A stretch of DNA of 21,385 nucleotides from the NCBI GenBank assembly GCA_035532475.1, contig DATKQY010000020.1:1-21385 (forward strand). Direction: 5' to 3'. The translations under genes and the position numbers were made by a program. Position 1 is the stretch's first letter. The number at the start of each line of letters is the position of its first letter. Below, piece by piece: positions 7,915-16,211 of the stretch. This DNA comes from DATKQY01 sp035532475. Lineage in GTDB: Bacteria; Actinomycetota; Acidimicrobiia; Acidimicrobiales; Bog-793. The notes under the pieces are model-generated. The model searched no databases. It saw only the letters and a list, made by a program, of their open reading frames with translations, and was not told where the DNA came from.

Positions 7915-10763
7915 GAGCCGCGCTCCGTGCGCACGAGCCGCTCGAAGTGCGCGGCCGGGACCGGCCGCGACATCAGGAATCCCTGGGCTCGCTCGCACCC
8001 CATCTCGCGCAGGTGGGCGAGCTGCGCCTCGGTCTCGACGCCCTCGGCGACGACGCCGAGACCGAGCGCCCGCGCCAGCTGGACGACGCCGGTGACGATG
8101 GCCTCCTCGGGGCCGGCCCGCCCAAGACCTGACACGAAGGAGCGGTCGACCTTCAGCTCGTCGATCGGGAAGCGCTTCAGGTAGCTGAGCGAGGAGTAGC
8201 CGGTCCCGAAGTCGTCCACGGTGAGCCGCACGCCGAGCGCCTTCAACGCCTCGAGCGCGGCCTGGGTCGTCAGGGTGTCCTCCATCAGCACCGACTCGGT
8301 GATCTCGAGACAGACGGTCGCCGGGGCGAGGCCGTTCGCCCCGAGCGCGGCGGCGACCGAGGCGGCGAAGCCGGGCGAGCGCAGCTGGCGCGCCGAGACG
8401 TTGACGCAGAGCTCGAGGGCCACGTCGCGCCCGCCCGCCGTCCACCTGGCGACGTCGGCGCAAGCCTGCTCCAAGACGAGCTTGCCGATCGGCTCGATCA
8501 TCCCGGTCTCCTCGGCGACCGGGATGAAGGCGGCGGGGAGCACCAGCCCCCACGTGGGGTGCTGCCAACGGACCAGCGCCTCGGCGCCGACGATCTCGCC
8601 CGAGACGACGTCGAACACCGGCTGGTAGTAGACGATGAGCTGGCGGTGCTCGACGGCGCGACGCAGTTCGGTCTCCAGCTGGAGCCGCTCGCGAAGGCGC
8701 AGGCGCATCGCGGTGTCGAAGATCACGGCGCACGCCCCGCCGACGGCCTTCGCGCGGTACATCGCGATGTCGGCATTGCGGAGCAGGTCGTCAGGCTGGT
8801 GGGTGGCGTCGTCGCTGAACGCGACCCCCACGCTCGCGCTCGAGGCCAGCTCCTGTCCGCCCACGACGACCGGCACAGCCAACGAGGCGAGCACGCGCTC
8901 TGCCACCTCCAGCGCGCGCTCCGTACCGCCGACCCCCTCGCAGACCACGACGAACTCGTCGCCGCCGAAACGGGCCACCAAGTCGTCCGGTCCGACCACC
9001 TCCACGATCCGCTCGGCGCTTCGGACGAGCAGCTCGTCGCCGGCGACGTGACCGAGGCTGTCGTTCACGACCTTGAAGCGGTCGAGATCGACGAAGAGCA
9101 CGGCGAGCTCGCCGGCGAGCCACGCCCGCCGACCGAGCGCCTGCTCGAGCCGCTCGCGCAGCCGCGAGCGGTTGGGCAGGCCGGTGAGCGCGTCGTGGAG
9201 CGCGCGCCGGCGCATCTCGGTCTCCACGTCGCGCCGGGCGATCGCCGCGCCGAGCACGTTGGCGACGCCCTCGAGAAAGGGCACTTCGTCCTCGTCGAAC
9301 GCCCTCGACGACGTGGCGTGGGCCTCCAGCACCCCGAAGGGCCGGCCCCCGGCGTCGACGACCGCCGCGATGCTCGAGCACACCTCGTGTGCACGCAGCA
9401 GGGCCGACGCCGGGAACCGGCGGTCCTGCGAGAGGTCGGCCACGACCGTCGTCCCCGAGCCCCCGAGCGCCAGGCCGGCCAGCGAGTCGAGGCCGACGGC
9501 GCCGGGAGCTCCGGCGAGCAGCCCGCGCTCGAAGCCGATCGCGGCGCGCCGGGCGAGGGAGCGCCCGTCCTCGCCGAGCTCGAGCAGGTCCACGATCTGG
9601 ACCGACGCGAGCGACGCGATCAACTCGACGGCGCGACGGAACAGCGCGTCGAGGTCGGTCTCGGCGAGGGCGGCACGGCCGAGCTCGGCCAGGGCCGCCT
9701 GCTGGGAGCCGCGCCGCGCCGCGAGCTCCTCGGCGCGACGCCGGTTCGTGATGTCCTGCATCTGGACGAACAGCTCGCGGCCAGCGCCGTCGACGTCGCG
9801 CACCAGCGTGCTCGAGACGATCGCCCAGACGAAGTCGCCGTCCGAACGCAACAGCCTGCGCTCGGTGACCTGGAAGGAGACGTCGGTGGCGGTCGTGACC
9901 GCCTCGATCGTCCTCCCGGCCGAGACGCGCTCGTCCGGATGGACGAGGTCCAGCGCAAAGGTGCCGACCAGCTCCTCCGGGCTCCTCGCGAGCAGGTCGC
10001 ACATCGCGCGGTTGACGAGGGTGATGCGGTTGTCGAGACCGATGAGCATGCTCGCGACGCCGCTTTGGGCAAAGCGCTGGGCGAGGTGCGTGCCGACCTC
10101 GGCACCGCCGTGGCGGTCCCGGCGCCCCTCGTCGTGCTCGATATCGCGCCAGCCGTGCGCGACGTTCGCCACGAGCCGCTCGAGCGTCGCCATCGACCAC
10201 GCGTCGAACGAGCCGGGATCCCCGGCGTAGAGCGAGAGGACGCCCGCGACCCTGCCCTCCACGACCAGAGGAAGGGCGGCGCTGGCGCGCAGACCCGCCC
10301 CGAACGCCGCCGCCCGCCACGGCGCCATGCGCTCCTCGAACGCGATGTCGTTGCAGAGGTCGGGCCGGCCGGTACGGAGCGCCACGCCCGTCGGCCCCCG
10401 TCCCTGCTCGTTCGCGACGGAGGTGATGCGCGCTGCGTCGAGGTAGCGGCGCGCCACACCCGCCTCGGCGACCTTGCCCACCTCGCCGCTCTCGGGGTCG
10501 ACCAGGCCTACCCAGACGAGCCGGAACCCCCCGTGCTCGACGAGGATCCTGCAGGCGGCGTCGAAGAGCCCCTTCGGCGACGTCGCGTGCACCACGGCCT
10601 CGGCCGTCGCCGCGACCGCGGAGGCGAGCCGCACCTGGAGCTCCGGTGACGCCTGCGTCCCACGGCGCCGCCCTCGGCGCTCGGTGGCGGGGTGGGTGGA
10701 CAGGATGTTCCGACGCCTGGCGGCGCTGCGTCGGCCCTCGCCATCTTCCTGTTCGGAGTGCAC
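7911..10763 (-). CDS. Cyclic-di-GMP signalling protein, GAF-PAS-GAF-GGDEF-EAL
   Basis: A 950-residue soluble protein with tandem sensor and output domains. Order: GAF (about 50-205), PAS (about 225-345), second GAF (about 365-510), GGDEF (about 515-685) and EAL (about 690-945). The cyclase motif GGDEF is intact at 600-604. The I-site Arg of RxxD is absent (GPDD in its place), so product inhibition through that site is probably lost. The phosphodiesterase domain has EAL (728-730), Asn788 (CVNVSARQL), LEITES (819-824), Asp850-Asp851 (TVDDFGTGYSS), Lys871 and EGVET (907-911), all residues expected for an active enzyme. It may therefore make c-di-GMP, degrade it, or switch. No transmembrane segment or signal peptide is seen. 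Start GTG 10763 has GGGGGAAG just upstream. It forms an operon with the kinase by a 4-bp overlap. Confidence 0.93.
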   Translation of the reverse strand: MHSEQEDGEGRRSAARRRNILSTHPATERRGRRRGTQASPELQVRLASAVAATAEAVVHATSPKGLFDAACRILVEHGGFRLVWVGLVDPESGEVGKVAEAGVARRYLDAARITSVANEQGRGPTGVALRTGRPDLCNDIAFEERMAPWRAAAFGAGLRASAALPLVVEGRVAGVLSLYAGDPGSFDAWSMATLERLVANVAHGWRDIEHDEGRRDRHGGAEVGTHLAQRFAQSGVASMLIGLDNRITLVNRAMCDLLARSPEELVGTFALDLVHPDERVSAGRTIEAVTTATDVSFQVTERRLLRSDGDFVWAIVSSTLVRDVDGAGRELFVQMQDITNRRRAEELAARRGSQQAALAELGRAALAETDLDALFRRAVELIASLASVQIVDLLELGEDGRSLARRAAIGFERGLLAGAPGAVGLDSLAGLALGGSGTTVVADLSQDRRFPASALLRAHEVCSSIAAVVDAGGRPFGVLEAHATSSRAFDEDEVPFLEGVANVLGAAIARRDVETEMRRRALHDALTGLPNRSRLRERLEQALGRRAWLAGELAVLFVDLDRFKVVNDSLGHVAGDELLVRSAERIVEVVGPDDLVARFGGDEFVVVCEGVGGTERALEVAERVLASLAVPVVVGGQELASSASVGVAFSDDATHQPDDLLRNADIAMYRAKAVGGACAVIFDTAMRLRLRERLQLETELRRAVEHRQLIVYYQPVFDVVSGEIVGAEALVRWQHPTWGLVLPAAFIPVAEETGMIEPIGKLVLEQACADVARWTAGGRDVALELCVNVSARQLRSPGFAASVAAALGANGLAPATVCLEITESVLMEDTLTTQAALEALKALGVRLTVDDFGTGYSSLSYLKRFPIDELKVDRSFVSGLGRAGPEEAIVTGVVQLARALGLGVVAEGVETEAQLAHLREMGCERAQGFLMSRPVPAAHFERLVRTERGS

Positions 10764-10793
10764 TGCTTCCCCCAGGCTCCTGCCATGCTCACC

Positions 10794-10874
10794 TTGGATC
10801 CAAAGTGATCTTGTACCGCCGGGTGCTTGTACAAAAGACGTACTCGGGTCATCGCCCTGTCTAACGCGTTAACG
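10794..10874. promoter_or_regulatory. Cluster of palindromes between the divergent GGDEF-EAL and Fpg/Nei genes
   Basis: Within the 253-bp divergent gap several perfect palindromes lie close together: TTGGATCCAA (10794-10803), TTGTACAA (10827-10834), TAACGCGTTA (10862-10871) and CGTTAACG (10867-10874). The stretch is clearly richer in A+T than its surroundings, as expected for a promoter/operator region. The first palindrome is only about 30 bp upstream of the GGDEF-EAL start. I cannot assign a -35/-10 pair with confidence. The rest of the gap (10875-11016) holds nothing recognisable. Confidence 0.4.
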
Positions 10875-11016
10875 TCACCGTCCCCGCGCATCTTGATCAC
10901 TCCGACGGCGGCGTCCTCGCCTCGTGACGCGCAGGGCGCCGGTACCATGGCGAGGCTGGGGCCGACGGTCCGCCCCTGGCAGGCGCGGCGGACGGACCGG
11001 GACGGCGGACGGGGCG

Positions 11017-11853
11017 ATGCCGGAGCTCGCGGAGATGCGTGCGCTCGCCGAGCGCGTCGGGGCGACGCTGGCCGGCCGCACCCTCACCGGCTACGAGGCG
11101 CTCGGCTTCTCAGGGCTGAAGACCGTCAGCCCGCGTCCGGACGAGCTGGTCGGCCGCCCCCTCGCTGCCGCGACGAGCCGCGGCAAGTACCTCGTGCTGT
11201 CGTTCGGAGACGGAGGGCGCATCCTCGTCCACCTCTCCCAGGCGGGCCGGGTCGACCTCGAGTCGCCCGCCAAGAGCACGCGACCGAGAGGTGGCGTCGT
11301 CCGGCTCGTGTTCGGCGACGACGCCCTGCTCGTGCGGGAGTACGGCAGCGAGCGCAAGGCCGGCTGGTGGGTGCTCGCAGCGGGTGACGACGGGCCCCTG
11401 GCAGCCCTTGGGCCGGAGCCGGCAGAGGAGGCGTTCGCCGACCTGCTGATCGGGAGCGACGACAGCCGCCAGCTCCACACCGTGCTTCGCGACCAGCGCA
11501 CCGTGGCCGGCGTCGGCCGCGGCTACGTCGACGACGCGCTGAACCTCGCCGGGCTCTCGCCCTTCGTCTCGCTCCGCTCGCTCACGCCCGGGCAGCGCTC
11601 CCGTCTGGTCGAGGCCGTCCGCGCGGCGCTCGCCGAGGGCCTCGAACGAGAACGGACACGCTCCGGCGGCCTCTCCGAGGCGCGCCTCGGCGACCGCTTC
11701 GCCGTGCACAACCGGGCTGGACAACCGTGCCCGCGCTGCGGCGAGACGTTGCTGCGCGTCTCGTTCGCCTCACACGAGATCGTCTACTGCAAGTCGTGCC
11801 AGACGAACGGCCGGGTGCTCGCTGACCGGCGCCTCTCCCGCCTGCTGCGCTGA
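11017..11853 (+). CDS. Fpg/Nei-family DNA glycosylase / AP lyase
   Basis: Base-excision repair enzyme removing oxidised bases and nicking the abasic site. Start ATG 11017 gives MPELAEM, placing catalytic Pro2 (Schiff-base nucleophile) and Glu3 correctly; earlier in-frame codons would bury the N-terminal proline and cannot be right. Lys57 (TSRGKYLVLSF) matches the essential Fpg/Nei lysine. The H2TH region lies at about 150-185 (LRDQRTVAGVGRGYVDDALN). The zinc finger has Cys238, Cys241, Cys258 and Cys261 (CPRC...CKSC), followed by a basic C-terminus NGRVLADRRLSRLLR. Length 278 is standard. GVGRGY replaces the GIGNIY of classical Fpg, which I recall from other actinobacterial paralogues, so the exact lesion preference (8-oxoG or pyrimidine lesions) is uncertain. 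No gene symbol is given for this reason. Confidence 0.9.
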   Translation: MPELAEMRALAERVGATLAGRTLTGYEALGFSGLKTVSPRPDELVGRPLAAATSRGKYLVLSFGDGGRILVHLSQAGRVDLESPAKSTRPRGGVVRLVFGDDALLVREYGSERKAGWWVLAAGDDGPLAALGPEPAEEAFADLLIGSDDSRQLHTVLRDQRTVAGVGRGYVDDALNLAGLSPFVSLRSLTPGQRSRLVEAVRAALAEGLERERTRSGGLSEARLGDRFAVHNRAGQPCPRCGETLLRVSFASHEIVYCKSCQTNGRVLADRRLSRLLR

Positions 11854-12027
11854 CCGGATCGCCCGCATCCCGATGATCGCCAAGTCCGCCGGGAGGAGGT
11901 GCTCGCGGCCGCGGTCGGCGACCAGTCCGCCAGAGACCCTCACTGCGTTGTCCTCGAGACCAGCCACGGCGAACCGCTCGCCCGTCGGGACGGCCGCTCC
12001 GGGTCGACCTCGACCTGCCAGCACTTC

Positions 12028-12059
12028 TGTTGACAACAATGTGAGCAACTGGTTACCGT
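12028..12059 (+). promoter_or_regulatory. Putative promoter/operator of the SDR gene (shared motif, copy 1)
   Basis: TTGACA (12030-12035) is followed after 18 bp by TACCGT (12054-12059), a good actinobacterial -35/TANNNT pair 31 bp before the SDR start. The -35 lies in an inverted repeat, TGTTG-A-CAACA (12028-12038). The spacer contains GAGCAA and GGTTA, also present in copy 2 at 19629-19660. Position-by-position identity with copy 2 is 23 of 28 from TGTTGACAA through GGTTA. The rest of 11854-12090 shows no gene. Confidence 0.6.
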
Positions 12060-12090
12060 CCCGGCAGAGACGCGGACCGGGGGGCAGACG

Positions 12091-12840
12091 GTGAGGCTCG
12101 AAGGCAAGGTTGCCGTCGTGACAGGCGGCGCACGAGGCTTCGGCCGCGGGATCGTGGAGCGCTTCGCCGCCGAGGGGGCCAGCGTCGTCGTCGCGGACCT
12201 CCTCGAGGACGAGGGCGCCGCCGTCGTCGAGGCGGTGCAGCAGGCCGGCGGGAGCGCCCGGTTCCTCCGCACCGATGTGACCGTCGGCGAGCAGATGGCG
12301 GCGCTCGTCGCCCTTGCCGAGGAACGCTTCGGCAAGCTCGACATCATGGTCGGCAACGCCGGGGTCCTCGTGCGTGCCGGCCTGGAGGAGATCACCGAGG
12401 AGCAGTACCGGACCCAGTTCGACGTCAACGTCAAAGGCACCTGGCTCGCCTGCAAGTACGCCATCCCGGCGATGCGTCGCGCCGGCGGGGGCGCGATCGT
12501 GCTCACCGCGTCGGCTGCGGCGTACCGGGCGCTCCCTGGCAGCCCGCTCTACGGGGCGAGCAAGGCGGCGATCGTCATGCTCGCCAAGAACACCGCCCTC
12601 GGCGTGGCGCGCGAGAACATCCGCTGCAACGCGGTCGCGCCGGGCCCAGTGGCCAACGAGTTCTACGGTTTCAGCGACGCCGAGATGCAGGCATGGGTCG
12701 ACCGGTTCAGCCCGGATGTGCCGATGGGATGGATGGGCGAGTCCATCGACGTCGCGAACGCGGCGCTCTTCCTCGCGAGCGACGAGGCCCGCTGGGTGAC
12801 GGGCACGGTGCTCGGCGTGGACGGCGGCTTCACGCTCTGA
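12091..12840 (+). CDS. SDR-family NAD(P)-dependent oxidoreductase
   Basis: A classical short-chain dehydrogenase/reductase of 249 residues, oxidising an alcohol or reducing a carbonyl. Cofactor motif TGGARGFG (11-18). Asp36 at the end of beta-2 (VVVADL) suggests NAD over NADP. GNAG at 88-91; catalytic Asn113 (DVNVKG), Ser141, Tyr154 and Lys158 (YGASK). The C-terminus ends in VTGTVLGVDGGFTL, the normal SDR ending. Start GTG 12091 has a G-rich tract (GGGGGG) about eight bases upstream and a promoter-like element 31 bp away. It is convergent with the FAD oxidoreductase gene, 23 bp apart. The promoter motif shared with the LLM operon suggests it belongs to the same catabolic unit; the substrate is unknown. 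Confidence 0.92.
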   Translation: MRLEGKVAVVTGGARGFGRGIVERFAAEGASVVVADLLEDEGAAVVEAVQQAGGSARFLRTDVTVGEQMAALVALAEERFGKLDIMVGNAGVLVRAGLEEITEEQYRTQFDVNVKGTWLACKYAIPAMRRAGGGAIVLTASAAAYRALPGSPLYGASKAAIVMLAKNTALGVARENIRCNAVAPGPVANEFYGFSDAEMQAWVDRFSPDVPMGWMGESIDVANAALFLASDEARWVTGTVLGVDGGFTL

Positions 12841-12863
12841 GCGGGCGGATCGCCACGCCCCAC

Positions 12864-14225
12864 CTACCACTTCCGCCCGAGGTAGGCGCCGTCGTCTTCG
12901 AGGCGCTCCTGGAGCCGGGCGACGTCGACGTCGCACACCGCGACGCCTTCTCGCAGCGCCAGGTCGGCCGCGGTGCCCGAGGCCTGGCCCATCACGAAGC
13001 ACGGCCCCGACACCCGCGCCGAGGACTGGCCCTCGTGGGTCATCGAGGCGCAGCGTCCCGCGACGAAGAGGTTCTCCACCTGCTGGGGAACGATCATGCG
13101 GTATGGCATCTGGTTGAAGCCGCGGGCGTCGGGATCACGGGGCCAGCGGATCTCGACGGTGCCGGCGAGGTGGGCCTCGACGGGCCAGCCGTTCACACCG
13201 ATCGAGTCGTCGAAGTCGGCGCAGTCGAGGATGTCGTCCCCGCTCAGCTGGTACTCGCCGACGATGCGGCGCGTCTCGCGGATGCCGAGCTGGGGGGCGA
13301 TGTCGACGATGTACGCCTCCTCGAATCCAGGCGTCGCCTGGCGGATGAAGGCGAAGGTGTCCCGGATCTGCCGGCGTCCCTCGATCTCGCCGTGGCTGAG
13401 CTCGGCGGCGTCGGTCCCGTCGACGGCGCTCCCGTCGGGGTTTCTCACCTGGGTCAGGTTGGCCCGCCATTCGAGCGGGTTGCGCTGCGGCCGGACGATC
13501 GCGCCTCGGCGGGGGAACGTGTGGGTCCCGGCCGCCTCGGCCTCGGCCATCAGCTTCGGGATCACCTCCCATGCGCGGCCCGCCCGCTCGGGGTCGACCC
13601 CGTTGATGCGGAACATCAGCGAGGGGTAGAGCATCCCGTTCAGCTTCTCCGATTTCTCGAACGGTGCGCCGGACCACGCTGCGACATCGCCGTCTCCCGA
13701 GCAGTCGATGAAGATCTGCCCGCGTACCGCGCCTCGCCCGGACTTGGTCTCGACGAGGACCGCGTCGATCGCATGCTCCGCACCCATCACGACGCCCACG
13801 GCGAGCGCGTGGAACAGCACCGCCGCGCCGGACTCGAGCACCAGCTCGTCGGCCGCGATCTTGTACGCCGAGATGTCGTAGGCCTGCGCGGTGATCCGGT
13901 TCGCGAAGGACAGGTGCGCATCGTTCAGCCCGTCGAGCCGGCCGATACGCTCCAAGAACTCGTCGGCGAGCCCATGGATGATCTGGCGGTGCTCGCCATG
14001 GACGTTGGCGTGCAGTCCGCAGAAGGTGCTGAGCCCGCCAGCCGTCCCGGCGCCGCCGAGGAAGCCGTACCGCTCGAGCAGGATCGTCGAACGGCCGGTG
14101 CGCGCCGCGGCGGCGGCGGCCATCATCCCGGCGGGGCCGCCTCCGACGACGACGACCTCGAACTCGCCGATGACGGGGGTGGTCCTACTCGGCTCGACCA
14201 TCCGACCCTGCTCGCCTGCCGCCAC
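12864..14225 (-). CDS. FAD-dependent oxidoreductase (FAD_oxidored / PF12831 type)
   Basis: A 453-residue flavoprotein. The dinucleotide motif VVVGGGPAGMMAA (25-37), with Glu51 in LLERYGFLGG for ribose binding, and the internal IDCSGDGDVAAWSG (173-186) are typical. The C-terminal PYRMIVPQQVENLFVAGRC...SARVSGPC.VMGQASGTAADLA pattern is the second FAD-contact block that marks this branch. No signal peptide or Fe-S motif is seen. Start GTG 14225 is supported by AAGGGAG six bases upstream (14232-14238); an ATG eight codons later is the alternative. It is transcribed away from the aconitase X genes with a 256-bp divergent gap. Members of this family are poorly characterised. Here it may oxidise a hydroxy acid, or reduce an enoate made by the AcnX dehydratase; both are inference. 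Confidence 0.85.
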   Translation of the reverse strand: MAAGEQGRMVEPSRTTPVIGEFEVVVVGGGPAGMMAAAAAARTGRSTILLERYGFLGGAGTAGGLSTFCGLHANVHGEHRQIIHGLADEFLERIGRLDGLNDAHLSFANRITAQAYDISAYKIAADELVLESGAAVLFHALAVGVVMGAEHAIDAVLVETKSGRGAVRGQIFIDCSGDGDVAAWSGAPFEKSEKLNGMLYPSLMFRINGVDPERAGRAWEVIPKLMAEAEAAGTHTFPRRGAIVRPQRNPLEWRANLTQVRNPDGSAVDGTDAAELSHGEIEGRRQIRDTFAFIRQATPGFEEAYIVDIAPQLGIRETRRIVGEYQLSGDDILDCADFDDSIGVNGWPVEAHLAGTVEIRWPRDPDARGFNQMPYRMIVPQQVENLFVAGRCASMTHEGQSSARVSGPCFVMGQASGTAADLALREGVAVCDVDVARLQERLEDDGAYLGRKW

Positions 14226-14252
14226 CTGTCGCTCCCTTCGCTCCGTGACCGC

Positions 14253-14258
14253 ACTATA
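14253..14258 (-). promoter_or_regulatory. Possible -10 element for the FAD oxidoreductase gene
   Basis: On the minus strand TATAGT stands 27 bp before the GTG start, a good TANNNT match in a very GC-rich gap. No convincing -35 lies 17-18 bp upstream, and the conserved TGTTGACAA element of the SDR and LLM genes is absent here. The rest of 14226-14470 holds nothing else I can name. Confidence 0.3.
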
Positions 14259-14470
14259 CGGGCACCGCTCTCGTGGGCACCCCTCGCCCGAAGCTGCTCG
14301 GGCACGCCCGTCGGCTCGAGCACGTCACGACCCCGCGGCCTCGGCGCGAATGGCCCGGGCGGCGACGGCGGGCCACGATGGAGTCCGGGAGCGGCGGCGG
14401 GTGGGGCAGCGCCGTTCCGGCGGGCGATACTGGCGGCACCGAGGTGAGCGCCCACGTGGCGGCACGGACG

Positions 14471-14475
14471 AGGAG
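14471..14475 (+). promoter_or_regulatory. Ribosome-binding site fixing the aconitase X large-subunit start
   Basis: AGGAG lies six bases before ATG 14482. The frame is open for almost 600 bp upstream without family similarity, so this site decides the start. Confidence 0.8.
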
Positions 14476-14481
14476 ACGCGC

Positions 14482-15759
14482 ATGCAGCTGACCGACGACG
14501 AGAAGAAGCTGCTCGACGGCGAATCCGGGCGCGCGATGCAGGCGGCGATGGACCTGCTCGTCCGCTACGGGGAGGCGCTCGGGGCCGACCGGCTCATCGA
14601 GACGAACAACGTCTGCGGCGCAAACGTCATGGCGGCGCGCCAGGTCCGGCTGCTGAAGAAGGCCGACAACGACGCAGCGTTCTCCGAGTGGAGCCTCGAC
14701 AGCCAGGAGGTACTGGACATCCCGCCGGTTCAGGCGTACAGCTGCCAGCTGATCGGCCCGATGGACATCGAGAACTGGGAGCTCCAAGGCGTGAGCGCCG
14801 AGGACCGGGCGACGGTGATGGCGAGCGAGGACTACAGCGCCCGGCACGGCATCCACCTCATGAGCACCTGCACCCCCTACCAGGTGGGCAACGTCCCGGT
14901 GAAGGGCGAGCACTGCGCGTGGATGGAGTCCTCGGCCGTGGTGTACATCAACTCGGTCCTCGGCGCTCGGACCAACACCGAGGGCCGCGAGAGCACCGGG
15001 GCGGCGATGCTCACGAGGAGGATCCCCTACTGGGGCTTGCACCTCGACGAGAACCGCTTCGGCACGCACCTCGTCGAGGTCGACCGCGAGGTCTCAAGCG
15101 TGATGGACTGGGGCCTGCTCGGCTATTACGTCGGCGAGGCGATCGAGGACGGCATCCCGGTCATCCAGGGGATCAGCGAGGTGCCAAACCTCGTGAAGCT
15201 GAAGCACTTCGGGGCGGCGGCGTCGTCATCCGGCGGTGTCGAGCTCTACCACATCCCGGGCATGACGGCCGAGGTCCGCACGGTGGAGGAGGCCTTCGGC
15301 CCGCGCCGTCCGGTGGAGACGTTGCACTTCGGCGAGCGCGAACGCCGCGAGACCTACGAGCACCTGAACTCCACAGCGCGCGACCGCGACGTCGACCTCG
15401 TGATGATCGGCTGCCCGCACGCGACGATCGAGCAGATCCGCGAGGTCTGCCGTCTGCTCGACGGTCGACGCATCCACGCCGACTCGGACCTGTGGGTGTT
15501 CACCCCGCGGGCGATCCGAGAGGTCGCGGAGCGCAGCGGCTACGCGAAGATCCTGCGCGATGCCGGGGCGCACCTGATGAGCGACACCTGCCCGGCGATC
15601 GGACAGTTCCTTCCGCCCGATACCCGGGTCGTCGCGACCGACTCGGCGAAGCAGGTCCACTATCTACCGGCGATCATGAAGGTCCAGGGGCTGTTCGGCT
15701 CGACCGTGGACTGCGTCGAAGCAGCGGTGACCGGAACGTGGAACGGGGGGATCGCATGA
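14482..15759 (+). CDS. Aconitase X large (catalytic, DUF521) subunit
   Basis: The aconitase X catalytic subunit, an iron-dependent dehydratase of the aconitase superfamily, 425 residues. Family blocks in order: MQLTDDEKKLLDGESG, TCTPYQVGNVPVKGEH (129-144), AWMESSAVVYINSVLGARTN (146-165), WGLHLDENR (184-192), MIGCPHATIEQ (308-318), SDTCPAIG (367-374) and ATDSAKQVHY (385-394). Cys130, Cys311 and Cys370, each in a conserved block, are the best candidates for Fe-S/Fe ligands. Known members are cis-3-hydroxy-L-proline dehydratase (monomeric bacterial type) and mevalonate-5-phosphate dehydratase (archaeal heterodimer). Here the protein is split from its swivel domain and overlaps that gene by ATGA. 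The flavoenzyme neighbours suggest a different hydroxy-acid substrate. Confidence 0.92.
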   Translation: MQLTDDEKKLLDGESGRAMQAAMDLLVRYGEALGADRLIETNNVCGANVMAARQVRLLKKADNDAAFSEWSLDSQEVLDIPPVQAYSCQLIGPMDIENWELQGVSAEDRATVMASEDYSARHGIHLMSTCTPYQVGNVPVKGEHCAWMESSAVVYINSVLGARTNTEGRESTGAAMLTRRIPYWGLHLDENRFGTHLVEVDREVSSVMDWGLLGYYVGEAIEDGIPVIQGISEVPNLVKLKHFGAAASSSGGVELYHIPGMTAEVRTVEEAFGPRRPVETLHFGERERRETYEHLNSTARDRDVDLVMIGCPHATIEQIREVCRLLDGRRIHADSDLWVFTPRAIREVAERSGYAKILRDAGAHLMSDTCPAIGQFLPPDTRVVATDSAKQVHYLPAIMKVQGLFGSTVDCVEAAVTGTWNGGIA

Positions 15760-16181
15760 AGGTGGTGCGCGTACGCGGCGACAGCATCGTCGGCGGCGTC
15801 GCCGAAGGCGAGGCGCTCGTTACCCGCGAGCGGATCTCCGGCTGGGGTGGGATCGACCCGCGCACCGGCACGGTGATCGAGACCCGCCACGAGCTGTGCG
15901 GCCAGTCGTTCAAGGACCGTGTCCTCGTCTTCCCGGGGGCGAAGGGCTCGTCGGGCTGGTCGGCGATGTTCCACATGGCCCGGCTCACCGGCACGGCGCC
16001 GAAGGCGATGATCTTCACCTTGATGAACACGAAGATGGCGCTCGGCGCCGTGGTCACCCACGTTCCGACGATGACCCGCCTCGACCAGGACCCCTTCGAG
16101 GTGATCGAGACGGGCGACTGGGTGCGCGTCGACGCCGATAACGGCGTGCTCGAGGTGTACAAGGGCGGGCGGCCCGACTGA
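15756..16181 (+). CDS. Aconitase X small (swivel, DUF126) subunit
   Basis: The 141-residue swivel domain that completes aconitase X. The central VLVFPGAKGSSGWSAMFHMARL (77-98) is the substrate-loop signature, with a serine cluster (SS.WS) that supplies the catalytic serine in the aconitase superfamily. The C-terminal DWVRVDADNGVLEVYKG forms the expected closing strand. ATG 15756 overlaps the large-subunit stop (ATGA) and has GGGGGG just upstream, so the two chains are translationally coupled and probably made in equal amounts. The two-chain arrangement is that of the heterodimeric AcnX group. A 30-bp gap separates it from the convergent group D monooxygenase gene. Confidence 0.92.
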   Translation: MKVVRVRGDSIVGGVAEGEALVTRERISGWGGIDPRTGTVIETRHELCGQSFKDRVLVFPGAKGSSGWSAMFHMARLTGTAPKAMIFTLMNTKMALGAVVTHVPTMTRLDQDPFEVIETGDWVRVDADNGVLEVYKGGRPD

Positions 16182-16211
16182 CGGCCGCGGCGCGCCGCAC
16201 CCTGACCTGGC

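Noticed and set aside
14482..16181. Aconitase X as mevalonate-5-phosphate dehydratase
   Set aside because: No other mevalonate-pathway or prenyl-related decarboxylase gene is nearby, and the neighbours are flavoenzymes; not excluded, but unsupported.
16187..16198. Palindrome GCGGCGCGCCGC between aconitase X and the monooxygenase as a terminator
   Set aside because: It has no loop and no following T-run, and such GC palindromes are frequent here by chance.
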